A stretch of 10,411 nucleotides of DNA, from contig CAMNLN010000102.1 in the NCBI GenBank assembly GCA_946543025.1, positions 1-10,411 on the forward strand. Reading direction: 5' to 3'. Positions 1-6,512 of this stretch are shown in pieces. Within the stretch, counting starts at the first letter, position 1, and each line of letters opens with the position of its first letter. The position numbers were made by a program, and so were the translations under genes. This DNA comes from an uncultured Verrucomicrobiota bacterium (GTDB taxonomy: Bacteria > Verrucomicrobiota > Kiritimatiellia > RFP12 > UBA1067). The notes beneath the pieces are model-generated. The model saw only the letters and a list, made by a program, of their open reading frames with translations. It ran no database searches and was not told the origin of the DNA.

Positions 1-752
1 TTCTCGGCGATGTCGAGGTTTGACATCACCTTGATGCGGGAGATGATCGCGCTCTTGAGGCGGTTCAGCTGCGGGGGGACATCCACCTTGTGCAGCATGC
101 CGTCGATGCGGTAGCGGATGCGCAGCTCGGTCTCCTGCGGCTCGATGTGGATGTCCGTCGCGCCCTGCCGGTCGGCTTCGGCGATGATCCGGTTGACAAA
201 CTTGACGATGGACGCTTCTTCGCCTTCCGCGCCCACGTCGATCTTCGAGATGGATCCATCGAGATCGTCCACGGCGTAGCGGCCGTCCTCGATCATTTTC
301 TCGATGGCGTCGGCACCGACGCCGTAGAACTTCTTGACAGCCTTGTCGATCTCTTCGCGGGGAGCAAGGGCGATCTTGACGGGGCAGCCGGCGGCGAGGC
401 GCAGGCCGTCGCCCGCGACGGTGGAGAAGGGGTCGGACGAGACGACGGTGAGGATGTTGCCGTCGAACCTGAGCGGCAGCACGTTGTACTGGTAGACGGC
501 GCTTGCCGGGAGCTTCTGGAGAACGTCGGGGCGCGGCTGGACGCTTTCGAGCTCGATGTAGTCCATGCCGAGGAACTCGCCTGTCTTCTTCAGGAATTCC
601 TGCTCGCGCGCGCCGCCGAACTTGACGGCGGCCTCCGCAAGACCCATGCCGGGATTCTCGGCACGTCCGTTTTCGATGCGCATGAGCGCGTCGTCCGAAT
701 AAAGCCCGGTCGATTTCAGAATCGCCGTCGCCAGTTGAGATGTGTTGTTCAT
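1..752 (-). CDS. GspE/PilB-family secretion or pilus assembly ATPase, N-terminal part (cut by window edge)
   Basis: The visible part is the first 250 residues of a cytoplasmic hexameric ATPase that powers type II secretion or type IV pilus extension. Residues 1-150 match the GspE/MshE N-terminal domain layout, including FLGMDYIEL (60-68), LPASAVYQYNVLPL (81-94) and a segment around 100-140 ending in the VKKFYGVG-type helix. The ATPase half begins near 180. ATDIHIEP (198-205) and RIRYRIDGML (211-220) are the hallmark entry motifs of the family. Walker A and B lie beyond the window and cannot be checked. I chose the ATG at 752 because it gives a normal family N-terminus. No Shine-Dalgarno sequence precedes it; an extended -10 box lies 24 nt upstream. 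GspE, PilB and MshE-type ATPases cannot be told apart from this half. Family is sure, subtype is not. Confidence 0.93.
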   Translation of the reverse strand, partial: MNNTSQLATAILKSTGLYSDDALMRIENGRAENPGMGLAEAAVKFGGAREQEFLKKTGEFLGMDYIELESVQPRPDVLQKLPASAVYQYNVLPLRFDGNILTVVSSDPFSTVAGDGLRLAAGCPVKIALAPREEIDKAVKKFYGVGADAIEKMIEDGRYAVDDLDGSISKIDVGAEGEEASIVKFVNRIIAEADRQGATDIHIEPQETELRIRYRIDGMLHKVDVPPQLNRLKSAIISRIKVMSNLDIAE

Positions 753-776
753 GGTTCTATGGTTTTGTGCGGTGAC

Positions 777-785
777 ATTATACCA
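777..785 (-). promoter_or_regulatory. Extended -10 promoter of the GspE/PilB ATPase gene
   Basis: Read on the minus strand this is TGGTATAAT, a perfect -10 hexamer with the TGn extension. No good -35 hexamer is visible at 16-18 bp. The box ends 24 nt before the ATG, so a start 6-9 nt downstream would leave a 5' leader of about 15-18 nt. That leader contains no Shine-Dalgarno-like purine run. Confidence 0.7.
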
Positions 786-855
786 AAAATGGACTGCCGT
801 CACATGACTATATGCACGAAGTACGCGCCTCTGACGGAATAAATCGGGCGCTGCT

Positions 856-869
856 GACTGCCGACTGCC
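856..869. repeat. Short heptamer tandem (GACTGCC x2), intergenic
   Basis: Two exact copies of GACTGCC sit back to back, flanked by partly similar 7-nt blocks (CGCTGCT before, AGCCATG after). Two copies alone could be chance. The site is listed because heptamer-periodic sequence recurs at 5097-5138 and 7133-7160. The rest of 786-906 shows no gene or RNA that I recognise. Confidence 0.4.
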
Positions 870-906
870 AGCCATGGAAAGATTGGTTTGGTCGGCGCGA
901 AGTCCG

Positions 907-949
907 AAAAACACACGCGCCGCATTCTTGCAACAGGAGACGCGGCGCG
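907..949 (-). terminator. Rho-independent terminator after the tRNA pair
   Basis: On the minus strand an 8-bp perfect inverted repeat (CGCGCCGC at 949-942, GCGGCGCG at 923-916) encloses an 18-nt loop and is followed by TGTGTTTTT (915-907). It starts 11 nt after the encoded CCA of tRNA-Tyr, the expected place for an intrinsic terminator of the tRNA transcript. The loop is long and the T run is interrupted, so its strength is uncertain. Confidence 0.7.
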
Positions 950-959
950 ATTCTTTGAA

Positions 960-1045
960 TGGTGGTGGGGCAAGGATTCGAACCTTGGAAGGCGTAAGCC
1001 AGCAGATTTACAGTCTGCCCTCGTTGACCGCTTGAGTATCCCACC
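960..1045 (-). tRNA. tRNA-Tyr (anticodon GTA)
   Basis: This is a class II tRNA of 86 nt with an encoded CCA end. The anticodon arm is GCAGA-CTGTAAA-TCTGC, with anticodon GTA at 1011-1009. The T arm is CAAGG-TTCGAAT-CCTTG, and the long variable arm lies between it and the anticodon arm. U8 is present after the acceptor strand, and the discriminator is A (963). The acceptor strands are GGTGGGA and CCCCACC, which pair at six of seven positions and leave an A7-C66 mismatch at the base of the stem. The gene lies 45 bp downstream of tRNA-Leu and is followed by a terminator, so the two are probably cotranscribed. Confidence 0.96.
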
Positions 1046-1090
1046 GGTCGCTTCAGGCCATCCGTCCGAAGATGCGAGGCGCATCCCGAA

Positions 1091-1175
1091 TGGTGCTCGG
1101 GGCGGGACTCGAACCCGCAAGGATCTCTCCACATGCACCTCAAGCATGCGTGTCTGCCAATTTCACCACCCGAGC
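1091..1175 (-). tRNA. tRNA-Leu (anticodon GAG)
   Basis: This is a class II tRNA of 85 nt with an encoded CCA end. The acceptor stem GCTCGGG/CCCGAGC is perfectly paired over 7 bp and the discriminator is A (1094). The anticodon arm is CATGC-TTGAGGT-GCATG with anticodon GAG at 1141-1139, which reads the CTC/CTT leucine codons. The T arm contains GGTTCGAGTCC. It is the first gene of the tRNA pair; a promoter ends 19 nt upstream of its 5' end. Confidence 0.96.
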
Positions 1176-1194
1176 AGGCGTGAAAACGGCACAT

Positions 1195-1223
1195 ATCATA
1201 CCAAATCAGATGGCATAAGGCAA
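1195..1223 (-). promoter_or_regulatory. Promoter of the tRNA-Leu/tRNA-Tyr unit
   Basis: On the minus strand TTGCCT (1223-1218) stands 17 bp before TATGAT (1200-1195). The spacer ends in TGG, giving an extended -10 box TGGTATGAT. It is the only promoter in the window with both a recognisable -35 (four of six matches to TTGACA) and optimal spacing. The -10 ends 19 nt before the tRNA 5' end, leaving a leader of about 10-13 nt for RNase P to remove. Confidence 0.75.
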
Positions 1224-1450
1224 GTGGGTTTTTGAAGTTTTTTGGGCGTTTCGGTCGGGTCCGTCGGGTGTGCGACCATGCGATGCAAAAGGGGGTGATA
1301 CAGACGGGGCGATGCGGATTGAGCTCCCGTGAATGTTGTCTGTGGAGCGGGTTTGGGGCGAGTTGCGTCCCGCGGGTTCAGCAGAGCTCCGTAAAGGAAT
1401 CGATCGGCGGCCTGAAGTGTCTATGGGGTTTGCGCGGGCAACGGGAATTG
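1224..1450. other. Intergenic stretch with no recognisable gene
   Basis: About 230 bp lie between the tRNA promoter and the promoter of the beta-helix gene. The short open frames here have no family-like sequence and no ribosome binding site. A weak GCTCC/GGAGC pairing (about 1322-1350) is the only local structure I saw, and it has no T run. I see no riboswitch or structured RNA that I can name. Confidence 0.4.
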
Positions 1451-1459
1451 TGGTAAAAT
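1451..1459 (+). promoter_or_regulatory. Extended -10 promoter placed for a leaderless mRNA (beta-helix gene)
   Basis: The sequence is TGGTAAAAT. A weak -35 candidate, TTGCGC at 1430-1435, is 18 bp upstream of the hexamer. The -10 ends at 1459 and the ATG begins at 1467, a gap of 7 nt. Transcription starting 6-9 nt after the -10 would begin at or next to the start codon. Confidence 0.65.
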
Positions 1460-1466
1460 CGCGGGC

Positions 1467-4169
1467 ATGAAAAAACATTCCTTTTACGCTTTCCCCGCCC
1501 TCGTTTCATTCGCGACGTTCGTCTTGGCCGGTGCGGACGCTTGGGCGGCGGACGTAACGATGAGGCCTGACGGCGAGATCAGGACGCTTTCCGCTGCCCT
1601 CGGGAAGGTGCGCGCATTGCGCGCATCGGGCGCAATCCCTGCAGGATGCGTCGCCGAGGTGGCCGTCGCGCCGGGCCGCTATCCCGTCACGGAGCCGACG
1701 ACGTTTACGCCGGCCGACTCCAACGTGCGTTTCGCCGCCGCGAAGGCGGGTGCTGCCGTTTTCGATGGCGGCGTGGCGCTGCCGCCGTTCACGGCCGGCT
1801 CGGACGGCCTCTGGCGCGCGCGCGTGCCGACGGGCTTGGTTTTCGAGCAACTGTACGTCAACGGCCGCCGCGCGATACGCGCCCGCACGCCGAACGAGTT
1901 CTACCTCTACATGCGCGAGCCGTTCGACGGCGAGACAAATCCCCTCACGGGCAAGACGGAAGACCTTTCACGGCTGGCGTTTGTCGCCGATCCGTCCGAT
2001 GTCGCCCCGCTCGCGGTGTTGCCGGCAGACGAGCTGGCGCGCGCGGAGCTCCTGTTCTGGCAGAGCTGGGACATGGGACGGTGCCGTATCGCCCATGTCG
2101 ACGCGACGAGCGGCCTCGTGCTTCTGCGGCAGGGATCGAACCGTCCGCTTTTCCACTGGAGCAGCACATGCCCGCGATATGCGCTCGAGAACTACCGTGG
2201 CGCGCTTGACGCGCCGGGCGAGTGGTTTCACGACGTGAAGGCGGGTGAACTCCTGTATGTGCCGCGCACGGGCGAATGCGTGGAAACGACACGCGCCGTG
2301 GCGCCCGTCGCGCCGGGGTTCGTCGTCTTCGCGGGCGATCCGCTTTCGGACGCGCTGGTACGCGGCGTCACGTTCGACGGGCTGGTTTTCGAACATGCCG
2401 CGTGGATGTTGCCGGGCGATGGCGTGCGGAACGCCCAGAGCGCGCAGAACGTCCGCGACGCGGCCATCCTCGGCGACGGCGTGCACGGCTTCACGATGGC
2501 GAATTGCCGCCTTTCGCACGTCGGCATGCACGGCGTGTGGCTCAAGCGCGGCTGTCGCGATTGCCGGATCGTCCGTTGTCTCGTCGAGGACCTCGGCGGC
2601 GGTGGCGTGTATCTGGGCGACACGGGCAACTGGCGGGAGGACGGGCCGACGCGCGTGACAGCGTTCAACTGCGTCTCGAACTGCATTGTCCGCACGGGAG
2701 GCCTGACGCTCAACGGCGCGATCGGCGTGTGGATCGGTCATTCTTCGGACAACGCGATCGTTCACAACGACATCGGCGACTTCCGCTACACGGGCGTCTC
2801 GATGGGTTGGACGTGGGGCTATGCGCCCACGGTGGCGAAGCGCAACCGCCTCATGTGGAACCGCATCCACCATATCGGGTGGGGCGTGCTCTCGGACATG
2901 GGCGGCGTCTACACCCTCGGCGACTCGGCGGGGACGACGGAGATCGGCAACTGGATCCACGACGTGAACGGCTACGCCGGCGCCGGATCGCCCGCGTGGG
3001 GACTGTACACGGACGAGGGATCGGCCGGCATCCTGTTCTCCTCCAATCTCGTCGAGCGCTGCCGCGACGGCGCCGTACACCAGCACTACGGCAAGGAGAA
3101 TGTGTTCCGCAACAACATCTTCGCCACCTTCGACCGCAACGGCGTGTGGCGTTCGCGCGTCGAAAACCACACAACCATCATTGTCACGAACAACGTATTC
3201 TGGTGGACAAACCCTGAAGCGCACCTCCTCAGCGGCGGGCGCGGAACGTCCGTGAAGGACGTCGTGTTCGACGGAAACCTCTACTGGGGCGTGTCCGGCG
3301 TTTCCACGAACGCCTTCAGCCAGCGCGGGATCGAGGCGTGGCGCGCGGAGGGGCATGACCGTTCCTCTCGGTTCGAGGATCCGCTCTTCCGCGATCCGCT
3401 GCACGGCGACTGGCGTCTCGCGCCGGAGTCGCCCGCCCTCAAGATGGGCTTTGTGCCGTGGGACTGGACGGCGGCAGGGGTGCTGAAAGACGATGCCGCC
3501 TGGCGGGCCGACGCGATGGACGACACGCGCTATCCGCCGCTCAAGGACGCGCCGCCGGCGCCGCGTTACGCGCGTACGCACGGCAACATCGACTTCGAGA
3601 CGTTCAAGCCGGGAACAACCAGAAAAACGAACCTGTCTTTCCTGCAGGTGTCGGGCGACAAGGGCGTGACGGTGACGGACGAGACATCGGCCTCGGGGAA
3701 GCAGTCGTTGCGCCTCGCGGACAGCCCCGCGCACGGGGCTTCGTGGCAGCCGCATCTGATCGCGAAGATCGGCGCCGAAGAGGGGTGCGTACGCATCCGC
3801 TGGAGCTTCCGCACGGACAAGACGGCGCATCCGCAGTTCGAGTGCCGCGACTACGGGCAGAACGGCGCGCGGCCATACGCAGTCGGACCGTCGGTCACGT
3901 TTGCCGCCGGGCACGTGCGGGCGGGCAATCGCGTGATCGCCGAAGTGCCGGTCGATGTCTGGTGCCGCGTGGAGATCCTTTTGCACGTGACAGGACCAAA
4001 GGCCGGCACGTGGTCGTGCACGGTGACGCCGACCGACGGAGAACCGCGGACGGTTGACGGGCTGAAGGTCCAGGCCGGTTTCCGTACGCTCGACTGGAAC
4101 GGATTCATGACGAACGGAAAAGAAGGCGTTTGGTATCTGGACGACTTCTCGGTGGAACCTGTCAGGTAG
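1467..4169 (+). CDS. Secreted right-handed parallel beta-helix protein with C-terminal lectin-like domain, probable polysaccharide-active enzyme
   Basis: The protein has 900 residues. Residues 1-27 form a Sec signal peptide (basic MKKH, hydrophobic core, AWA cut before AD), so it acts outside the cytoplasm. Residues 28-290 are a beta-rich N-terminal region with the family-like VNGRRAIRARTPN (131-143) and LDAPGEWFHD (247-256). Residues about 295-610 are beta-helix rungs carrying DMGGVYTLG (477-485), GLYTDEGSAGILFSSN (512-527) and HQHYG (538-542). These motifs recur in beta-helix glycosidase-like proteins, for example those near GH141, and D477, D516 and E517 are candidate catalytic acids. Residues about 708-898 resemble a concanavalin/LamG-type jelly roll ending in WYLDDFSV, so they may bind glycan. 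The substrate cannot be read from sequence. The ATG lies 7 nt after a -10 box with no Shine-Dalgarno, and the 3' end overlaps the convergent U32 gene. Confidence 0.88.
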   Translation: MKKHSFYAFPALVSFATFVLAGADAWAADVTMRPDGEIRTLSAALGKVRALRASGAIPAGCVAEVAVAPGRYPVTEPTTFTPADSNVRFAAAKAGAAVFDGGVALPPFTAGSDGLWRARVPTGLVFEQLYVNGRRAIRARTPNEFYLYMREPFDGETNPLTGKTEDLSRLAFVADPSDVAPLAVLPADELARAELLFWQSWDMGRCRIAHVDATSGLVLLRQGSNRPLFHWSSTCPRYALENYRGALDAPGEWFHDVKAGELLYVPRTGECVETTRAVAPVAPGFVVFAGDPLSDALVRGVTFDGLVFEHAAWMLPGDGVRNAQSAQNVRDAAILGDGVHGFTMANCRLSHVGMHGVWLKRGCRDCRIVRCLVEDLGGGGVYLGDTGNWREDGPTRVTAFNCVSNCIVRTGGLTLNGAIGVWIGHSSDNAIVHNDIGDFRYTGVSMGWTWGYAPTVAKRNRLMWNRIHHIGWGVLSDMGGVYTLGDSAGTTEIGNWIHDVNGYAGAGSPAWGLYTDEGSAGILFSSNLVERCRDGAVHQHYGKENVFRNNIFATFDRNGVWRSRVENHTTIIVTNNVFWWTNPEAHLLSGGRGTSVKDVVFDGNLYWGVSGVSTNAFSQRGIEAWRAEGHDRSSRFEDPLFRDPLHGDWRLAPESPALKMGFVPWDWTAAGVLKDDAAWRADAMDDTRYPPLKDAPPAPRYARTHGNIDFETFKPGTTRKTNLSFLQVSGDKGVTVTDETSASGKQSLRLADSPAHGASWQPHLIAKIGAEEGCVRIRWSFRTDKTAHPQFECRDYGQNGARPYAVGPSVTFAAGHVRAGNRVIAEVPVDVWCRVEILLHVTGPKAGTWSCTVTPTDGEPRTVDGLKVQAGFRTLDWNGFMTNGKEGVWYLDDFSVEPVR

Positions 4170-6465
4170 GCGAATCCCACGAAAGGTCGATGCGGCGCGG
4201 CGCGCCGGGCGGTGCGGTGAAACGGCGCGGTTCGGGACGTGCCGTGATCCACAGGCCATCGAGGGGATAGGCGGCAAAGACATCGCCGGTAAGCCCCACA
4301 AGACGCGAAGGGTCGGGCGTCTCTGGGCGCGTGAGCGAGATGAAAAGGGGCGTGGACTGGCGGGCCAAGCGTTCGGTTGGCAGGTTTTCGTCCGTCGCGC
4401 TGGACAGATGGGCGCTTTCGGGCGAGGCGACGTGGCGGCGGACGCCGAGGTCGGCGAGCTGGAGGCGAGCGGCCGCGTTGAAGGCGTAGAGCGTCCAGTC
4501 GGCCGTGATATCCGCGAGGCCGAGCGCGCGCAGAAGACGGAGCGTCGCGAGGTCGGCGGCTTCCCACTTGTCGACGCCGAGGTTCACCATGTGCTTGACG
4601 GCGGCGCGAAGCGCGCCAAAGTCGCGTTCGTGCGTGAAGACGGGCAGCGCGAGACGGATGGCTGGCATGGGCGCGCCCGCCTCCTCGAAGAAGCGACGAA
4701 GCTCGGCGCAGCGCGCGGCGAGCGCAGATTCGATCTCCTTGCCGCGCGCATGGCCGATGGCGAAGACGATTTCGTCAAAGTCGCCGATGTCCTCCGGGAA
4801 GGACTGGTCGAGGCGGAGCTTGCAGCATTGGCTGAGAGGCGCGTCGGGGACGCCATGCGTCGCAGAACATTGTCCGAGATCGTCAAGAATATCGGCGATG
4901 CGCGCGCGGCAGGAGTCCGCGCGTTGTGCGTCGAGGCGGGCGACAAGCTGCCGACGGAGGTCGTTGAGGACGGAGGCGGGGGCGAAGAGGCGGTCGGGGT
5001 CGTTCACCGTGAGGGAGCCGAGCGTCCAGTTCGTGTCGCCGAGGCGCGAGAACGCCTTGCGGACGGCTTCAGCGGTACGCTCCGGGTGCTGGGCGGGGGA
5101 GAGTTGAGAATGAATAGCGGAGAGTGAATGGTGAATAGGTGGGCATGAAGAGTTGGGAGCAGAGACCGTGATTCCGGAAGGGGCGAGGGTGACGGTGAGA
5201 TCAATGGGGGTGCCGACGGGATAATCGGACGGGCGGAAGGGCGGAACGGGGAAGCGGCGCTTCACGGCGTTGGAGGCGGAGCAGTAGACGGTGGTGCCGG
5301 GAAGGAACGCCGAATCGCCGGATCGTCGGATTGCCGGATCGTCGGGGACGCGCACCTCCACGTCGCTCTCGGCGGGAACGGTGAAGACGATGTTGCGGGA
5401 GAGGGCGAGGCGCATGTCCGTAATGCCGAAACCGTATGGCTTGCCACCTTCGGGGGCGGCGAACTGGAGGCCGTCATGCCGTTCAAGCGCGCGAGAGGTG
5501 TGGAAGCGGAGCCAGGAGATGCCTTCGCGGTCTTTCGTGAGGCGTTTGATGGTGCCGACGGGCGTGCCGAGATGTCCGAGCGACTGCGGGTCGATGACAG
5601 GGCCGTTGGGCGTCCCGTCGACGTAGAGCTCGGTGGTGCGGCGCGAGAAGACCGTTTCGAGGTCGGCGCGCGAGACGGTGGGCGGCGTGCCGTCGAGGAG
5701 CTCGCGGTAGCGTTTCGTGACGGAGGCGACGTAGAGGGCGGACTTCATGCGCCCCTCGATCTTGAGCGAGGCGACCCCGGCGGCGCGGAGGGCTGCGAGA
5801 CGGTCGTCGAGCCGCAGGTCGCGCATCGAGAAGGGCAAAGCCTTGTTGCCGGCGGCGTCCGTATAGGCGAGACGGCAGCAATAGGCGCAGCGGCCGCGGT
5901 TGCCGCTGCGGCCTTTCTCCAGGGCCGAGAAGAGGCAGAGTCCGGAAAGGGAATAGCAGAGCGCGCCGTGGACGAACGTTTCGATCTCGACGCCGCACCG
6001 TTTCGCGATGGACCGGATCTCCTCGAGCGAAAGCTCGCGCGCAAGGACGACGCGGAGGAATCCGAGCTCCTTCAACGCGAGGACGCCTTCGAGGTTGTGG
6101 GCGACGAGCTGCGTGGAGGCGTGGAGCGCGAGGTTGGGGAAATGCCGCCGCACGAGCCGGGCGATGCCGAGGTCCTGGACGATGAGACCGTCGGGGTGAA
6201 GCTCGTCGAGGACGGCCAGCTTCTCGATGGCGGCCGGCAGCTCCTCGTCGTTGACGAGCGTGTTGAAGGTGACATAGACCTTCTTGCCTCCCAGCGCGCG
6301 CGCGTAGGCGAGAAGCTGCCGCAGCTCGTCCGGCGAGAAGTTGATCGCCTCGGCGCGCGCGGAGAAGGCGTCGAGGCCCAGGTAGACGGCATCCGCGCCC
6401 GCCGCGAAGGCGGCGCGCGCGATCTCGAATGACCCGGCGGGGGCCAGCAGTTCCGTATCGTTCAT
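4162..6465 (-). CDS. Large U32 family protein, RlhA-like (probable prephenate-dependent RNA hydroxylation), with extra C-terminal region
   Basis: The protein has 767 residues from the ATG at 6465. The N-terminal U32 barrel starts with ELLAPAGSFE (5-14) and continues through GADAVYLGLDAFSARA (23-38), TFNTLVND (66-73) and HASTQLVAHN (115-124). The cysteine set C170, C177, C193 and C196/C197 (spacing Cx6C, x15, Cx2CC) fits the Fe-S ligands of the RlhA/TrhP group, and SLKIEGRMKS (233-242) closes the domain. These proteins were first called collagenase-like peptidases; characterised bacterial members make 5-hydroxycytidine or 5-hydroxyuridine in RNA. Residues about 270-500 correspond to the linker and DUF3656-like region. 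Residues about 545-690 look like a second degenerate U32-type barrel half (DWTLYAFNAAARLQLADLG, 656-674). E. coli RlhA is about 650 residues, so this protein is longer. Two tandem-repeat tracts lie inside it, at residues 375-385 and about 438-457. An in-frame ATG at 6474 abuts the -10 box and is unlikely to be used. Confidence 0.85.
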   Translation of the reverse strand: MNDTELLAPAGSFEIARAAFAAGADAVYLGLDAFSARAEAINFSPDELRQLLAYARALGGKKVYVTFNTLVNDEELPAAIEKLAVLDELHPDGLIVQDLGIARLVRRHFPNLALHASTQLVAHNLEGVLALKELGFLRVVLARELSLEEIRSIAKRCGVEIETFVHGALCYSLSGLCLFSALEKGRSGNRGRCAYCCRLAYTDAAGNKALPFSMRDLRLDDRLAALRAAGVASLKIEGRMKSALYVASVTKRYRELLDGTPPTVSRADLETVFSRRTTELYVDGTPNGPVIDPQSLGHLGTPVGTIKRLTKDREGISWLRFHTSRALERHDGLQFAAPEGGKPYGFGITDMRLALSRNIVFTVPAESDVEVRVPDDPAIRRSGDSAFLPGTTVYCSASNAVKRRFPVPPFRPSDYPVGTPIDLTVTLAPSGITVSAPNSSCPPIHHSLSAIHSQLSPAQHPERTAEAVRKAFSRLGDTNWTLGSLTVNDPDRLFAPASVLNDLRRQLVARLDAQRADSCRARIADILDDLGQCSATHGVPDAPLSQCCKLRLDQSFPEDIGDFDEIVFAIGHARGKEIESALAARCAELRRFFEEAGAPMPAIRLALPVFTHERDFGALRAAVKHMVNLGVDKWEAADLATLRLLRALGLADITADWTLYAFNAAARLQLADLGVRRHVASPESAHLSSATDENLPTERLARQSTPLFISLTRPETPDPSRLVGLTGDVFAAYPLDGLWITARPEPRRFTAPPGAPRRIDLSWDSPT
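5097..5138 (-). repeat. Degenerate heptamer tandem array inside the U32 gene
   Basis: Read on the minus strand the tract divides into six 7-nt blocks: CTATTCA, CCATTCA, CTCTCCG, CTATTCA, TTCTCAA, CTCTCCC. Its A/T-rich, pyrimidine-rich composition contrasts with the GC-rich coding sequence on both sides. It totals 42 nt, so it adds 14 codons without shifting the frame. It encodes Ser/His/Pro-rich residues around 444-457 (HHSLSAIHSQLSP). Confidence 0.65.
5309..5348. repeat. Degenerate octamer tandem array inside the U32 gene
   Basis: On the plus strand four 8-nt blocks follow one another: GCCGAATC, GCCGGATC, GTCGGATT, GCCGGATC, then a decayed fifth, GTCGGGGA. The consensus is GCCGGATC. The tract codes on the minus strand for about DDPAIRRSGDS (375-385), which looks like a hydrophilic loop between conserved segments. 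Confidence 0.6.
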
Positions 6466-6474
6466 GGACGGCAT

Positions 6475-6483
6475 ATTCTAGCA
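6475..6483 (-). promoter_or_regulatory. Extended -10 promoter placed for a leaderless mRNA (U32 gene)
   Basis: The minus strand reads TGCTAGAAT. It is followed at once by an ATG (6474) and, 9 nt after the box, by a second in-frame ATG (6465). A start site 6-9 nt past the -10 would fall close to the second ATG and exclude the first, which is why 6465 was chosen. No -35 box is visible. Confidence 0.6.
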
Positions 6484-6503
6484 TATCGCGCGGCGGAGGA
6501 ATG

Positions 6504-6512
6504 TGATATAAT
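6504..6512 (+). promoter_or_regulatory. Extended -10 promoter placed for a leaderless mRNA (DUF4965-type gene and operon)
   Basis: The sequence is TGATATAAT, with a perfect TATAAT hexamer and TGn extension. It ends 6 nt before the ATG at 6519. No -35 match is seen at 16-18 bp. The divergent -10 of the U32 gene is only 20 bp away (6484-6503 between the two boxes), so the two promoters share one short upstream region. Confidence 0.68.

Noticed and set aside
90..842. 250-codon plus-strand open frame opposite the GspE/PilB gene
   Set aside because: The minus strand encodes an unmistakable GspE N-terminus, so this frame is its complement running into the intergenic gap.
800..1235. Small open frames on both strands over the tRNA genes
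   Set aside because: They overlap two well-formed tRNAs, a terminator and a promoter; the peptides merely translate tRNA sequence.
1320..1400. Possible structured RNA with GCTCC/GGAGC pairing
   Set aside because: The pairing is only about 5 bp, with no supporting stems, T run or known riboswitch motif. Covariation across homologues would be needed.
1968..4301. 777-codon open frame antisense to the beta-helix gene
   Set aside because: The translation is Arg/His/Ala/Val-rich with no domain motif, and it mirrors the codon pattern of the real gene. Long antisense frames are expected in GC-rich DNA.
5476..6432. 318-codon plus-strand open frame over the U32 gene
   Set aside because: It is Glu/Gly/Asp-rich shadow sequence of the U32 coding strand with no motif.
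6466..6474. Alternative start of the U32 gene at the ATG at 6474 (adds MPS)
   Set aside because: This ATG directly abuts the -10 hexamer and would lie upstream of any normal transcription start, so it should not be in the mRNA. The ATG at 6465 also fits the family N-terminus.
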